Below are positions 1 to 8,038 of a stretch of DNA of 22,904 nucleotides, piece by piece (position 1 is the first letter of the stretch; each line of letters opens with the position of its first letter). Source of the stretch: JAYZVT01 sp050248375 (GTDB lineage Bacteria; Pseudomonadota; Alphaproteobacteria; Rhizobiales; Methyloligellaceae). Where the stretch lies: contig JBFWSL010000025.1 of assembly GCA_050248375.1 (NCBI GenBank), positions 1-22,904 on the forward strand, in the 5' to 3' direction. A program made the translations under genes and the position numbers. The notes beneath the pieces are model-generated. The model was given only the letters and a program-made list of their open reading frames with translations. It was not told the origin of the DNA and did no database searches.

Positions 1-207
1 CTCGCTGGCGTAGAAGCCGGGGCGTTCGAGCGCGTCGCCGACGTTGTCCCAGGGCCGCACGACGACGGGCACACCGAGACCGATGCCCTTGGCGGCGAAC
101 GCCGCGAGATCGCCCGGCATGGGTCCGCGGTGGCCTTCCGGCCAGCCGCGGCCGTGAATGCGCACGGCTTCGCCCAGCGGATGGTTGTCGTGGCGGGGCA
201 GCGTCAT
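1..207 (-). CDS. Unrecognised protein, N-terminal 69 residues only
   Basis: The reading frame starts at an ATG (205-207, minus strand) preceded by a good ribosome-binding site (GGAGG about 6 bases upstream) and stays open to the window edge, so the 3' part of the gene is missing. The protein begins MTLPRHDNHPLGEAVRIHGR. No signal peptide or membrane segment is visible; the stretch is rich in Gly, Pro and His, with a hydrophobic GLGVPVVVRPWDN strand near residue 50. I do not recognise the family. It is divergent from the YihY-like gene, with 160 bases between the two starts. The start and RBS are seen directly; the product is unknown. Confidence 0.65.
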   Translation of the reverse strand, partial: MTLPRHDNHPLGEAVRIHGRGWPEGHRGPMPGDLAAFAAKGIGLGVPVVVRPWDNVGDALERPGFYASE

Positions 208-261
208 GAGGCGTCCTCCGCCCGGCAGTCTAGCGGCTCGCGGCCGGCGCGCCAGCCCCGG

Positions 262-297
262 GCGGAGCGGGTATGGCGGGCGGAGCGGGTATGGCGG
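262..297. repeat. Perfect 18-bp tandem duplication between divergent genes
   Basis: The 18-mer GCGGAGCGGGTATGGCGG occurs twice head-to-tail (262-279 and 280-297) with no mismatch. It lies in the 160-base gap between the left-edge gene and the YihY-like gene, about 70 bases upstream of the latter's start. It could be a duplicated regulator site or simple replication slippage; the sequence alone does not decide. Confidence 0.85.
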
Positions 298-367
298 CGC
301 AGGATCGCCGGAACGGTCCGGCTGCGCACATGTTAGGTTTGCAGGGGAGCAACAGGGCCGGGGAGCG

Positions 368-1327
368 ATGGCGCGGACGAAACGCCGGACAGTGAAGGTC
401 AGGGAGGACCTGCCGCCGGAAATACTGCGGCGCCGGGCGCGGCGGCGGCGGTGGCGCGGCGTGCTGTGGCGGCTGTGGGACCGGGTGCTGGACGACCGCG
501 CCGACCTGATCGCGGCGGGCGCGGCCTTCTACCTGCTGCTGGCGCTGTTCCCGGCGCTGGCGGCTTTCGTGTCGCTGTTCGGCTTCGTGGCGCCGCCCGC
601 CTTCATCACGCGCGGCATCGAGTTCCTGGGCACGGTGCTGCCGGCGGCCAGTGTGTTGCTGATCGAGAGCCAGCTCAATTCGCTCATCGGCCAGGGCCGC
701 AGCGCGCTCAGCTTCGGCGTCGCGGCGGGCTTCGCCGTCGCCTTCTGGTTCGCCAGCCGGGGCATCAAGGCGCTGTTCGCGGCGATGAACGTCGCCTTCG
801 GCGTGCGGGAGGGACGCAGCTTTCTGGTCTACAACCTGCTCTCGTTCGCCTTCACGCTCGGGGCCATGGCGGTCGCCGGCGGCTTCATCATCGCGGTCGG
901 CGTGATCCCGGCGGTGATGGCCGTGGTCGGGCTGGACGCGTGGACGGAACAGCTCGTGCACACGCTGCGCTGGCCGGTGCTGCTGGTCAGCGCCATGGCG
1001 GGCATCACGCTGCTCTACCGCTTCGGGCCGAGCCGCACGGCGCCGAGGCTGCGCTGGATCCTGGTGGGGGCGGGGCTGGCGACGGTGGCGTGGCTCGGCG
1101 CTTCCATCGGGCTGTCGTGGTACCTGCAGAACTTCGCCAACTACAACGTCACCTACGGCTCGCTCGGCGCGGTGGCGGGCTTCCTCACCTGGGCCTGGGT
1201 CTCCGTCTTCATCCTCATCGCGGGCGCGGAGGTGAGCGCGGAACTGGAGCAGCAGTATCTGGCGGCGCGGGAAGAGGCGCCGGTTTCCGCCAAAAGCCGC
1301 GCCCGGGCGAAGAAAAAGGCGGTGTAG
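368..1327 (+). CDS. YihY/BrkB-like inner-membrane protein
   Basis: A 319-residue integral membrane protein of the YihY/virulence factor BrkB family (once misnamed ribonuclease BN). A basic N-terminus (residues 1-45, many Arg) is followed by the family's opening helix (DLIAAGAAFYLLLALFPALA) and further hydrophobic segments. Near the end are the characteristic YGSLGAVAGFLTWAWVSVFI and an AGAEVSAELEQQY tail, then a Lys/Arg-rich C-terminus. The ATG at 368 is chosen over upstream in-frame starts because GGGGAG sits just before it and the family begins at the basic region. The TIGR02587 gene follows 15 bases downstream, so co-transcription is likely. The cellular role of the family is not established. 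Confidence 0.9.
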   Translation: MARTKRRTVKVREDLPPEILRRRARRRRWRGVLWRLWDRVLDDRADLIAAGAAFYLLLALFPALAAFVSLFGFVAPPAFITRGIEFLGTVLPAASVLLIESQLNSLIGQGRSALSFGVAAGFAVAFWFASRGIKALFAAMNVAFGVREGRSFLVYNLLSFAFTLGAMAVAGGFIIAVGVIPAVMAVVGLDAWTEQLVHTLRWPVLLVSAMAGITLLYRFGPSRTAPRLRWILVGAGLATVAWLGASIGLSWYLQNFANYNVTYGSLGAVAGFLTWAWVSVFILIAGAEVSAELEQQYLAAREEAPVSAKSRARAKKKAV

Positions 1328-1342
1328 GCGGAGTTCTCCATA

Positions 1343-2242
1343 GTGCCGGAAGGGGGAACCGGCGCCAGCGGCTACCGTTTGACCGGTGTCATGGGAAGAC
1401 CAGCGAAAGCCGTGGGCCTGCCGGCGCTGCACGCCGCGGACAGGCAGTTCTTCAAGGGCCTCGGCCGGGCTTTCGGCGCGGCGCTGATGTTCGCCACGCC
1501 CATGATCATGACCATGGAGATGTGGGCCATCGGCTTCACCGTGCCGCCATGGCGGCTGATGCTGCTGATGCTGGTCATGGTGCCGCTCGTCGCGGGCCTG
1601 TCGCGCTTCGCCGGCATCCGGTCCTCGTCGGACTGGCGGGCGAATGTGGTGGACGGCTTCGTGGCCATCGCGGTGGGCGCCGTGATGGCGGCGAGCGTGC
1701 TGCTGCTGCTGGGCATCATCGGCGGCGGCATGACGGCGCGGGAAATCGTCGGCAAGCTCTCGGTGCAGACTTTCGCCGGAAGCATCGGGGCCGCGCTGGC
1801 GCGGGACCAGATGGGCCGGCACCAGGTGGACGATGGCGGTCGCAAGCGGACCACCTACGCGCAGGCGCTGTTCCTGATGACCGCGGGCGCCGTGTTCCTC
1901 GGCCTCAACATCGCGCCGACGGAGGAGGTGGCGCTGCTCGCCTACAAGACCACGGCCGCCTCGAAGCTGGCGCTTGTCGCCGTGAGCATGATGCTCATGC
2001 ACGGGTTCGTCTACGGACTCAATTTCCGCGGCATGCCCGCGCCGCCGGAAGGCGCGACCTTCTGGAGCCTGTTCATCCATTACACGGTGGTGGGCTACGC
2101 CATCGCGCTGTCGGTCAGTCTGTACATGCTGTGGACCTTCGGATCCCTCGACGGGACCGGCATGGAGGAGGTGCTGTCGGCGGCGGTGGTGCTGGCGTTT
2201 CCCTGCGCGCTCGGCGCGGCGGCCTTCCGGCTCATTCTCTAG
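1343..2242 (+). CDS. TIGR02587-family integral membrane protein
   Basis: A 299-residue polytopic membrane protein with about seven hydrophobic segments, for example ALMFATPMIMTMEMWAIGF, LMLLMLVMVPLVAGL, FVAIAVGAVMAASVLLLLGI and the C-terminal VLSAAVVLAFPCALGAAAF. It matches what I know of the TIGR02587 (DUF2391-like) family, which has no assigned biochemical role. The GTG at 1343 has GGAG nine bases upstream; an alternative ATG at 1391 has no visible RBS. The stop TAG overlaps the AGGAGG of the next gene, a TIGR02588 protein, and these two families typically occur as a pair. This supports both calls and suggests the two products work together in the membrane. Confidence 0.85.
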   Translation: MPEGGTGASGYRLTGVMGRPAKAVGLPALHAADRQFFKGLGRAFGAALMFATPMIMTMEMWAIGFTVPPWRLMLLMLVMVPLVAGLSRFAGIRSSSDWRANVVDGFVAIAVGAVMAASVLLLLGIIGGGMTAREIVGKLSVQTFAGSIGAALARDQMGRHQVDDGGRKRTTYAQALFLMTAGAVFLGLNIAPTEEVALLAYKTTAASKLALVAVSMMLMHGFVYGLNFRGMPAPPEGATFWSLFIHYTVVGYAIALSVSLYMLWTFGSLDGTGMEEVLSAAVVLAFPCALGAAAFRLIL

Positions 2243-2251
2243 GAGGGGCGC

Positions 2252-2641
2252 GTGGCCGGGAAGAAGCAGATCGCGCCGTTGTGGGAATGGGCCGTGGCCG
2301 TGCTCGGCGTGGCCATCGTGGCCGTGGTCGTGGGCTATATGGGCTACTACGCGCTCAATGGGCAGGACGTGCCTCCGGCGATCACAATCCGGGTGGAGGA
2401 GATCAGGCCCGCTCCGCAGGGCTATCTCGTCACCTTCTCGGCCAGGAACGCGGGCGGCCGCGCGGTCGCGGCGCTGCAGGTGAACGCGCGGCTGGAGAGC
2501 CCTGGCGGCGGCACCGAAACGGCGGAGGCGCGGATCGACTACGTTCCCGCGCATTCGGCGCGCAGGGGCGGGTTATTTTTTTCGGGCGATCCCCGGAGCG
2601 GGCGGCTGCGCATCGCTCCCGCCGGATTTCGCGAGCCGTGA
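2252..2641 (+). CDS. TIGR02588-family single-pass membrane protein
   Basis: A 129-residue protein starting with GTG, six bases after a perfect AGGAGG that overlaps the upstream stop codon. One N-terminal membrane segment (about residues 11-34, WEWAVAVLGVAIVAVVVGYM) is followed by a soluble beta-rich domain. That domain looks like an outward-facing immunoglobulin-type fold (ITIRVEEIRPAPQGYLVTFS, then a Gly-rich conserved AGGRAV). Tight coupling to the TIGR02587 gene fits the usual pairing. The last 69 bases overlap, on the opposite strand, the 3' end of the Amt fusion gene, so the two transcripts converge and are complementary there. Function unknown. Confidence 0.85.
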   Translation: MAGKKQIAPLWEWAVAVLGVAIVAVVVGYMGYYALNGQDVPPAITIRVEEIRPAPQGYLVTFSARNAGGRAVAALQVNARLESPGGGTETAEARIDYVPAHSARRGGLFFSGDPRSGRLRIAPAGFREP

Positions 2642-5600
2642 CGCCTTGCCATTCTCGACGGCGGTGAGCATGCGCGCTGCGATGGTGAGATCGGAAGGCA
2701 GTTCCTCGAGCGGCATCGGCTTGCCGAAGTAGTAGCCCTGTACGATGTCGCAGCCCTGGCGGCGCAGGAAGTTGATGTCGCGTTCGTTCTCGACGCCCTC
2801 GGCCACGATCTCCATGTTGAAGGAGCGGCCCAGCCGGACGATGGTCTGGATGATGCTGCGCGCGCCTTCGGAATCCCACATCGCCTGCACGAAGGAGCGG
2901 TCGATCTTGATCTGGTCGAAGGGGAAGCGGCTCAGGTAGCTCAGCGACGAATAGCCGGTGCCGAAGTCGTCCAGCACCACGCGCAGGCCGAGGGCCTTGA
3001 GATCCTGCAGCATGCGCAGGGCGCGGGTGTCGTCGTCGATGAGTACGCTCTCGGTGACCTCGATCTCGATGCGGCCGGGCGAGACGCCGGTCTCTTCGAG
3101 GATCTGGCGCACGCGCTGGATAAACGACTTGTCGCGGAACTGCACCGGGCTGACGTTGACGCTGACGCGGCGCGGCGCGGGAAGACGCTTGACCGTCTCG
3201 CAGGCGCTGCGCAGGACCCATTCGCCGAGCTTGATGATCTTGCCGGATTCCTCCGCCAGCGGGATGAAGTCCGCCGGGCTGACCATGCCCTTTTCGGGAT
3301 GATTCCAGCGGATCAGCGCCTCGATGCTCGAGATGCGCGCGGTGGCGAGGTCCACCTGGGGCTGGAAGTGCAGCACGAAGTTCTCGTTCTCGATGGCTTC
3401 GGCGAGGTCGGCTTCCAGAAGGCGGCGGCGCTTCAGGTCGGCGTCCATGCCGTCCTCGAACAGGAAGTAGGTGTTCCGGCCGTCCTTCTTGGCCGTGTAG
3501 AGGGCGGTGTCCGCCTTGGTGATGATCTCGTCGGCGGTGTCGCCATCCTGGGGACAAAGGGCGACGCCGACGCTGGCGCCGCCGCGCACGACGACGCGAT
3601 TGCCGATGTCGATGGGCCTGGAAAGCTGAACGATGACGCGATGGGCGAGGTCGGCGGCCTGGTTGGAGAATTCCACGTCCATCTGGATAATGCCGAATTC
3701 GTCGCCGCCGAGCCTCGCGACGGTGTCGTTGCCGCGCACCAGCGATCTGAGGCGCGCCGCGGTCTCGCGGATGACGGCGTCGCCGGAGGGGTGGCCGTAG
3801 AGGTCGTTGATGTCCTTGAAGCGGTCGAGGTCGACGAGGAGAACGGCGACTTTTGTGCCGTTGCGCGCGCAGTTGGCGACCGCCTGGGTGAGGCGCTCCT
3901 GGAACACCGCGCGGTTAGGCAGGTCGGTGAGCGGGTCGTGATGGGCGAGATGGCGGATGCGCGCTTCCGCCTTCTTGCGCTCCCGCAGGTCGCTGACGGC
4001 GGAGACGCGCGTGGTCTTGCCGCGGTAGACGATCTCGCGGCCGCGGTATTCGACGGGGATCGCCTTGCCCTTGCTGTCGATCACGCTCGCCTCGAAGAGC
4101 GAGGCTTCGCTGCGGCCGACTTCCTGCTCGAGCCGGGGCCAGTCCGCCGGATCGAAGAACTCCTGCAACTGGCGCGATTTCAGTTCCGCGAGGGGAAGCC
4201 CGAGCAGTTCTTCGAGCGCGCGGTTGCCGTCGACGATGCGGCCGTCCACGGATATGACGATGGCTTCGAAGGCGCTGTTGGCCAGTGCGGACAGGCGTTC
4301 GGCTTCTTCCGCCGAGCGGGCGGCCTCGGCGGCGGTGATGCGCGAGAATTCCTCGGACTGGATGTTGTCCATCAGTTCGTTGAACAGGCGGGTCAGGGTT
4401 TCGGCCTCGTCGCCGTTGTCGACCGGCAGGCGCATGTTGAGGTCGGCGGTGCCGCTCACCAGCGAAGACAGGGCTTCCTCCACGTGACCGACGCCCAGCC
4501 GGGTGGCGTGTTCGGCTTCGTTCAGTCCCGCTTCCTCGTCGCGCGCCGCCACGCGGATGGGAAGCACGCGGTCCAGCAGGTAGAAGAAGGCGAGGCCGAT
4601 GAGGAAAGACCACAGGAAATTCAGGCCGACGCCAACTACCTGAACCTGAAGCTGCAGCGTCCGGTCGCCGGCCGGCAGGTTGGTGAGCGGGGCGAGAAAG
4701 ACGAGGCCCACGGTGCCGACAACGCCGGCGAAGCCGTGCACCCCGATGGCGCCGACGGCGTCGTCCACCTTGAGCCGGTGCTCCAGCCACCAGTTGGAGA
4801 GCACCGCGATGGCGCCGCCCAGGACGCCCATGATCATGGCGCCCTGGGCTTCGAGAACCGAGCAGCCGGCGGTGATGGCGACGAGGCCGCCGAGCATGCC
4901 CGAGATGGTTTTCTCGGGCGCGACGCGGCCTTCCTGGACAAGGCTGAGGAAATAGCCGGCGGCGGCGCCGGTGCCGGCCGCGAGCACGGTATTGGCGATG
5001 ATGTGGGCGATGTCGGGCGTGCCGGCGGTGGTGGAGCCGCCGTTGAAGCCGATCCAGCCGACGAAGAGCAGCAGGCAGCCGGTGGTGGCGAGCACGGAGC
5101 TGTGGCCATGGATGCGCACGGGCGTTCCGTCGGCGCGGAAGCGGCCGAGACGCGGCCCCATGATCAGGCAGGCGGCGAGCGCGAACCACGCGCCGGTGGC
5201 GTGCACCACGGTGGAGCCGGCGAAGTCCACGAAACCCATGCCGGAAAGGAAGGCCGTGTCGTTGTTGAAAAGGGCCGCGCCCCAGGCCCAGTGGACAAAG
5301 ACCGGATAGACCAGGCCGGCCATCAGGGCGGTGCAGAGCACATAGGCGGTGAGCTTCATGCGCTCGGCGACGGCACCCGAAACGATGGTGGCCGCGGTGC
5401 CGCAGAACATCACCTGGAAGACGAAGAAGGCGTATTCCCAGGGCGTGAGCTCGGACAGCATGAAAGTGCGGTTGTCGCTGCCGACGGGCATGCCGTCGCC
5501 GGCCTGGCCGAAGGCGATCATGAAGCCGACCAGGGCGAAGACCACCACCGAAACGACGAAATCAAGCAGGTTCTTCTGGGCGACGTTGATGGAATTCTTG

Positions 5601-5827
5601 GACCGCACCATCCCGGCTTCGAGCAGCAGGAAACCGGCCTGCATGAGCAGCACGAGGGCTGCGGCTACGAGCGTCCAGATATAGTCGATATTACGGGTTG
5701 CCGTCTCGAGCGCGATGATGCGCTCGGTGACGGAGTCGAGCGCGAAAGCGGGCAGGGCGCCGGCAATGGCGAAGGCCAGCGACAGGGCCATTCCGACCAG
5801 GCTGCCGCGAAGAATTCCGGGAAGCAT
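2573..5827 (-). CDS. Ammonium channel (Amt) fused to HAMP-like, PAS, GGDEF and EAL domains
   Basis: A 1084-residue membrane sensor combining an Amt/Rh channel with c-di-GMP synthesis and breakdown modules. Residues 1-29 look like a signal sequence, and about 45-425 form the Amt domain. Channel landmarks are kept: D201 and the first pore His H209 (DFAGSTVVH), F261 and S265 (GWIGFNGGS), and the second pore His H364 (GVHGFAG). The typical Amt tail (GLNEAEH, 434-440) runs into a HAMP-like/coiled-coil stretch (about 443-515). A PAS domain (about 516-615), GGDEF (about 625-790) and EAL (about 800-1050) follow. GGDEF is intact at 707-711, with an inhibitory-site RxxD at 698-701. EAL is intact at 836-838, with DDFGTGYS at 953-960 and VAEGVE near 1008. 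Either enzyme activity, or both, is therefore possible. No PII (glnK) gene lies next to it, unlike ordinary amt loci, which favours a sensing role. The start is the only ATG ahead of the signal sequence; a weak GGGGAT lies upstream. Confidence 0.95.
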   Translation of the reverse strand: MLPGILRGSLVGMALSLAFAIAGALPAFALDSVTERIIALETATRNIDYIWTLVAAALVLLMQAGFLLLEAGMVRSKNSINVAQKNLLDFVVSVVVFALVGFMIAFGQAGDGMPVGSDNRTFMLSELTPWEYAFFVFQVMFCGTAATIVSGAVAERMKLTAYVLCTALMAGLVYPVFVHWAWGAALFNNDTAFLSGMGFVDFAGSTVVHATGAWFALAACLIMGPRLGRFRADGTPVRIHGHSSVLATTGCLLLFVGWIGFNGGSTTAGTPDIAHIIANTVLAAGTGAAAGYFLSLVQEGRVAPEKTISGMLGGLVAITAGCSVLEAQGAMIMGVLGGAIAVLSNWWLEHRLKVDDAVGAIGVHGFAGVVGTVGLVFLAPLTNLPAGDRTLQLQVQVVGVGLNFLWSFLIGLAFFYLLDRVLPIRVAARDEEAGLNEAEHATRLGVGHVEEALSSLVSGTADLNMRLPVDNGDEAETLTRLFNELMDNIQSEEFSRITAAEAARSAEEAERLSALANSAFEAIVISVDGRIVDGNRALEELLGLPLAELKSRQLQEFFDPADWPRLEQEVGRSEASLFEASVIDSKGKAIPVEYRGREIVYRGKTTRVSAVSDLRERKKAEARIRHLAHHDPLTDLPNRAVFQERLTQAVANCARNGTKVAVLLVDLDRFKDINDLYGHPSGDAVIRETAARLRSLVRGNDTVARLGGDEFGIIQMDVEFSNQAADLAHRVIVQLSRPIDIGNRVVVRGGASVGVALCPQDGDTADEIITKADTALYTAKKDGRNTYFLFEDGMDADLKRRRLLEADLAEAIENENFVLHFQPQVDLATARISSIEALIRWNHPEKGMVSPADFIPLAEESGKIIKLGEWVLRSACETVKRLPAPRRVSVNVSPVQFRDKSFIQRVRQILEETGVSPGRIEIEVTESVLIDDDTRALRMLQDLKALGLRVVLDDFGTGYSSLSYLSRFPFDQIKIDRSFVQAMWDSEGARSIIQTIVRLGRSFNMEIVAEGVENERDINFLRRQGCDIVQGYYFGKPMPLEELPSDLTIAARMLTAVENGKASRLAKSGGSDAQPPAPGIARKK

Positions 5828-6013
5828 GCGATGACATCCCCAAATCTGTCATGTGCTTGCAATCTAAGCGGAATTTCTTAAGAGACTTTTCCGGGAAGGC
5901 GCTCAAAAAGCAGGCGATTCCGCCCAAATTCTGTGCACCCGGAAAGCGTCCGTCCGGGCGTCGGCGGCAATGCGTCCGGCGAGGGGAAGAAAGCGCCGGT
6001 TCCTGGCCGCGGG

Positions 6014-7129
6014 CTATTTCGCCGGTGGCGGATTGCCCGGCACCGGTTCGCCGATGAGGGAGGGGTGCGCGCGCTGGTATTGCGGCGGGAAGGTAGCCTG
6101 GTCGCCCAGCGCCACGGCGGCGTGCCAGGTCCAGCGCGGATCGAACAGCATGGCGCGGGCCAGCGCCACCATGTCCGCCTGGCCGGTGCGCAGGATGGTC
6201 TCCGCCTGTATGGGGTCCGTGATGCGCCCGACGGCGATGGTGGGGAGGCCGGTCGCGCGGCGCACCTCCGCGGCGAAGCCGGTCTGGTAGCCGGGCGCGT
6301 TGACGATCTGCTGGGCGGGCGAGAGGCCGCCGCTCGACACGTCGACGAAATCGCAGCCGCGCTCCTTCAGCGCCTTCGAAAACGCGATGGAGCTCTCCAG
6401 GTCCCAGCCCCCCTCGATCCAGTCGGTGGCGGAGAAGCGTACACCGAGCGCGCGGTCTTCGGGCCAGATGCCGCGCACGGCCTCGAACACCTCCAGCGGG
6501 AAGCGCATGCGGTTGTCGAGCGAACCGCCGTATTTGTCCTCGCGCCGGTTGCTGATGGGGGAGAGGAACTGGTGCAGCAGGTAACCGTGCGCCGCGTGCA
6601 TCTCGACGAGATCGAAGCCAAGGCGTTTCGCCCGGCCGGCCGCCTGCACGAAGGCCGTCTTCACGCGCTTCAGCCCGGCGTCGTCCAGCGCCTCGGGCGT
6701 GTGCCAGTTGCCGGCGAAGGGAATGGCTGAGGGCGCGGACGTGATCCAGGCGCCTTCTTCCCCCGCCAGCGGCGCGCCGCCCTTCCACGGCACGCGGGCG
6801 GAAGCCTTGCGGCCGGCATGGGCGAGCTGGATGCCGAGTTTCGCCGGCCCGTTGCCCCGGCAGAAATGCAGCACGCGGGCGAGCGCCTCCTCGTTGTCGT
6901 CGGAATAGAGGCCGACGCAGCCGGGAGTGATGCGTCCGGCGGCCTCCACGCCGGTGGCCTCGACGATGATGGCGCCGGCGCCGGAAACCGCGAACTGTCC
7001 CAGATGCATGAGATGCCAGTCGCCGACGGTGCCGCCGGTGGCGGAGTACTGGCACATGGGCGCGACGACGATCCGGTTGACGAAATCGACGGAGCGCAGC
7101 TTGAAGGGCGAGAACAGCATGCTGGACAT
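6014..7129 (-). CDS. Old yellow enzyme, YqjM/NamA-type NAD(P)H:flavin oxidoreductase
   Basis: A 371-residue FMN-dependent ene-reductase of the thermophilic-like (YqjM) class, expected to reduce activated C=C bonds with NAD(P)H in the cytoplasm. Class marks are visible: the redox-tuning cysteine in APMCQYSA, QLAHAGRKA, the substrate-binding histidine pair in MHAAHGYLLHQFLSP, and NRREDKYGGS with NRMRFPLEVFEAVR. The frame is open further upstream, but family proteins start at M(SS)MLFSPFKLRSV, so I choose the ATG at 7129. GGGAG lies about 13 bases upstream, which is rather far. The next ATG, at 7120, is an alternative. It stands alone, 186 bases upstream of the Amt fusion and divergent from the TPR gene. 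The natural substrate cannot be read from the sequence. Confidence 0.93.
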   Translation of the reverse strand: MSSMLFSPFKLRSVDFVNRIVVAPMCQYSATGGTVGDWHLMHLGQFAVSGAGAIIVEATGVEAAGRITPGCVGLYSDDNEEALARVLHFCRGNGPAKLGIQLAHAGRKASARVPWKGGAPLAGEEGAWITSAPSAIPFAGNWHTPEALDDAGLKRVKTAFVQAAGRAKRLGFDLVEMHAAHGYLLHQFLSPISNRREDKYGGSLDNRMRFPLEVFEAVRGIWPEDRALGVRFSATDWIEGGWDLESSIAFSKALKERGCDFVDVSSGGLSPAQQIVNAPGYQTGFAAEVRRATGLPTIAVGRITDPIQAETILRTGQADMVALARAMLFDPRWTWHAAVALGDQATFPPQYQRAHPSLIGEPVPGNPPPAK

Positions 7130-7428
7130 GGCGGATCGGGGTCTCCCGGTGGGGGCAGGCATGATGGCGGGCGGCCGGATGGCCAAGGGGAGCGCTGATA
7201 TTAGGCCCGCCGGCGCAGGCTGACCAGAGACCGGAAGCTCGCGGAAAGGCGGGTTTGCTTCAAAAAACGCCATAAAATGCGGTTGAAGTCCGGCTGACCA
7301 TGCCCCATCTCAAGCGGATACGGGGGGTACGGACCGTCATGGTCCGGCAAAGCCACGGAATTATCCGCAACGGGGTGGAAGCAAGCTTTTCCGTGCTTCA
7401 CCTGACCAGACACCAGAGGAGATCACCT
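7130..7428. other. 299-base divergent intergenic region
   Basis: The region separates the old yellow enzyme and TPR starts. It holds a small inverted repeat, CGGACC-GTCAT-GGTCCG (7330-7346), about 85 bases before the TPR start, which could be an operator or leader hairpin. An A/T-rich patch (about 7255-7278, CAAAAAACGCCATAAAAT) is unusual for this GC-rich DNA and may mark a promoter, but I find no convincing -35/-10 pair at proper spacing. The TPR frame stays open back to 7300, but a coding upstream part is unlikely because the signal peptide begins at 7429. I see no gene in it. Confidence 0.5.
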
Positions 7429-7938
7429 GTGCACGCGAAATCTGTCCGCCGTCTGGCGCTCGCCGCGGTCATCGCCGGCGCCACGCCCTTCGCCCTCGCT
7501 CCGCATGCCTTCGCCATCGGTCCGGAGTCGCTCGAGCAGCCGGTCAAGGCCAAGGGCAAATGGGACGAGAAGTGGGGCGAACTCGGCGACGACTACAAGG
7601 CGGCCGTGAAGCTTTCCGACGACGGCAAATACGCGGAAGCCTTCGACGCCTTCCAGAAACTGAACAAGCCGGAAGACCCGCGGGTGCTCACCTATCTCGG
7701 CTTCACCACGCGCAAGTTGGGCAAGCCGAAGGACTCGCTGGTCTATTATGACAAGGCGATCTCGATCGAGCCGGGCTTCGCGCCGGCGCGGGAGTATCGC
7801 GGCGAGGCCTATATCCAGCTCGGCCAGATCGACAAGGCCAAGGCGGAACTGGCCGAGATCGAGAAGATCTGCGGCAACACCACCTGCGAGGCCTATACCG
7901 ATCTCGCCAAGTCGCTGGCCGCGGCTCCCAAGAGCTGA
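7429..7938 (+). CDS. Exported TPR-repeat protein
   Basis: A 169-residue protein with a signal peptide (basic MHAKSVRR, then a hydrophobic core, cleavage probable after AFA at residue 29). A soluble domain with tetratricopeptide repeats follows (for example YAEAFDAFQKLNKPEDPRVL, then DSLVYYDKAISIEPGFAPAR and EAYIQLGQIDKAKAELAEI). TPRs mediate protein contacts, so a periplasmic scaffold role is inferred. A Cys pair near the end (CGNTTC) could form a disulfide. The GTG start is set by GAGGAGAT six bases upstream and by the signal peptide. The gene appears to be monocistronic, ending in a strong hairpin terminator 27 bases after its stop. No partner gene is adjacent, so its target is unknown. Confidence 0.88.
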   Translation: MHAKSVRRLALAAVIAGATPFALAPHAFAIGPESLEQPVKAKGKWDEKWGELGDDYKAAVKLSDDGKYAEAFDAFQKLNKPEDPRVLTYLGFTTRKLGKPKDSLVYYDKAISIEPGFAPAREYRGEAYIQLGQIDKAKAELAEIEKICGNTTCEAYTDLAKSLAAAPKS

Positions 7939-7964
7939 CGGACCGGCAAGGCACGAAACATCAG

Positions 7965-7999
7965 CGGCCGCGGGATACTCCCGCGGCCGTTATCGTTTT
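7965..7999 (+). terminator. Rho-independent terminator of the TPR gene
   Basis: A perfect 11-bp GC-rich stem (CGGCCGCGGGA at 7965-7975 with TCCCGCGGCCG at 7979-7989) and a three-base loop TAC are followed by TTATCGTTTT. It begins 27 bases after the TPR stop codon. The hairpin could also act on the minus-strand small gene ending at 8039, although the T-run is on the plus-strand side only. Confidence 0.85.
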
Positions 8000-8038
8000 G
8001 CAGGCCGGGCTCGTCCGCCCGGGTGGAATGAATGCGCG

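Noticed and set aside
230..2554. Long minus-strand open frame of about 774 codons opposite the YihY and TIGR02587 genes
   Set aside because: It is Arg/His-rich low-complexity translation with no recognisable domain, while the opposite strand encodes clear membrane-protein families with good RBSs. It is a product of high GC content.
3299..5881. Long plus-strand open frame (about 860 codons) antisense to the Amt fusion gene
   Set aside because: It lies fully opposite a gene with many conserved motifs; its translation is rich in Gly, Ala, Val and Asp and matches nothing I know.
5828..5960. Sigma-54 (-24/-12) promoter upstream of the Amt fusion, as expected for a nitrogen-regulated amt gene
   Set aside because: A TTGCA occurs on the minus strand, but the matching GG element at the required distance is missing, so nitrogen control through NtrC is not supported.
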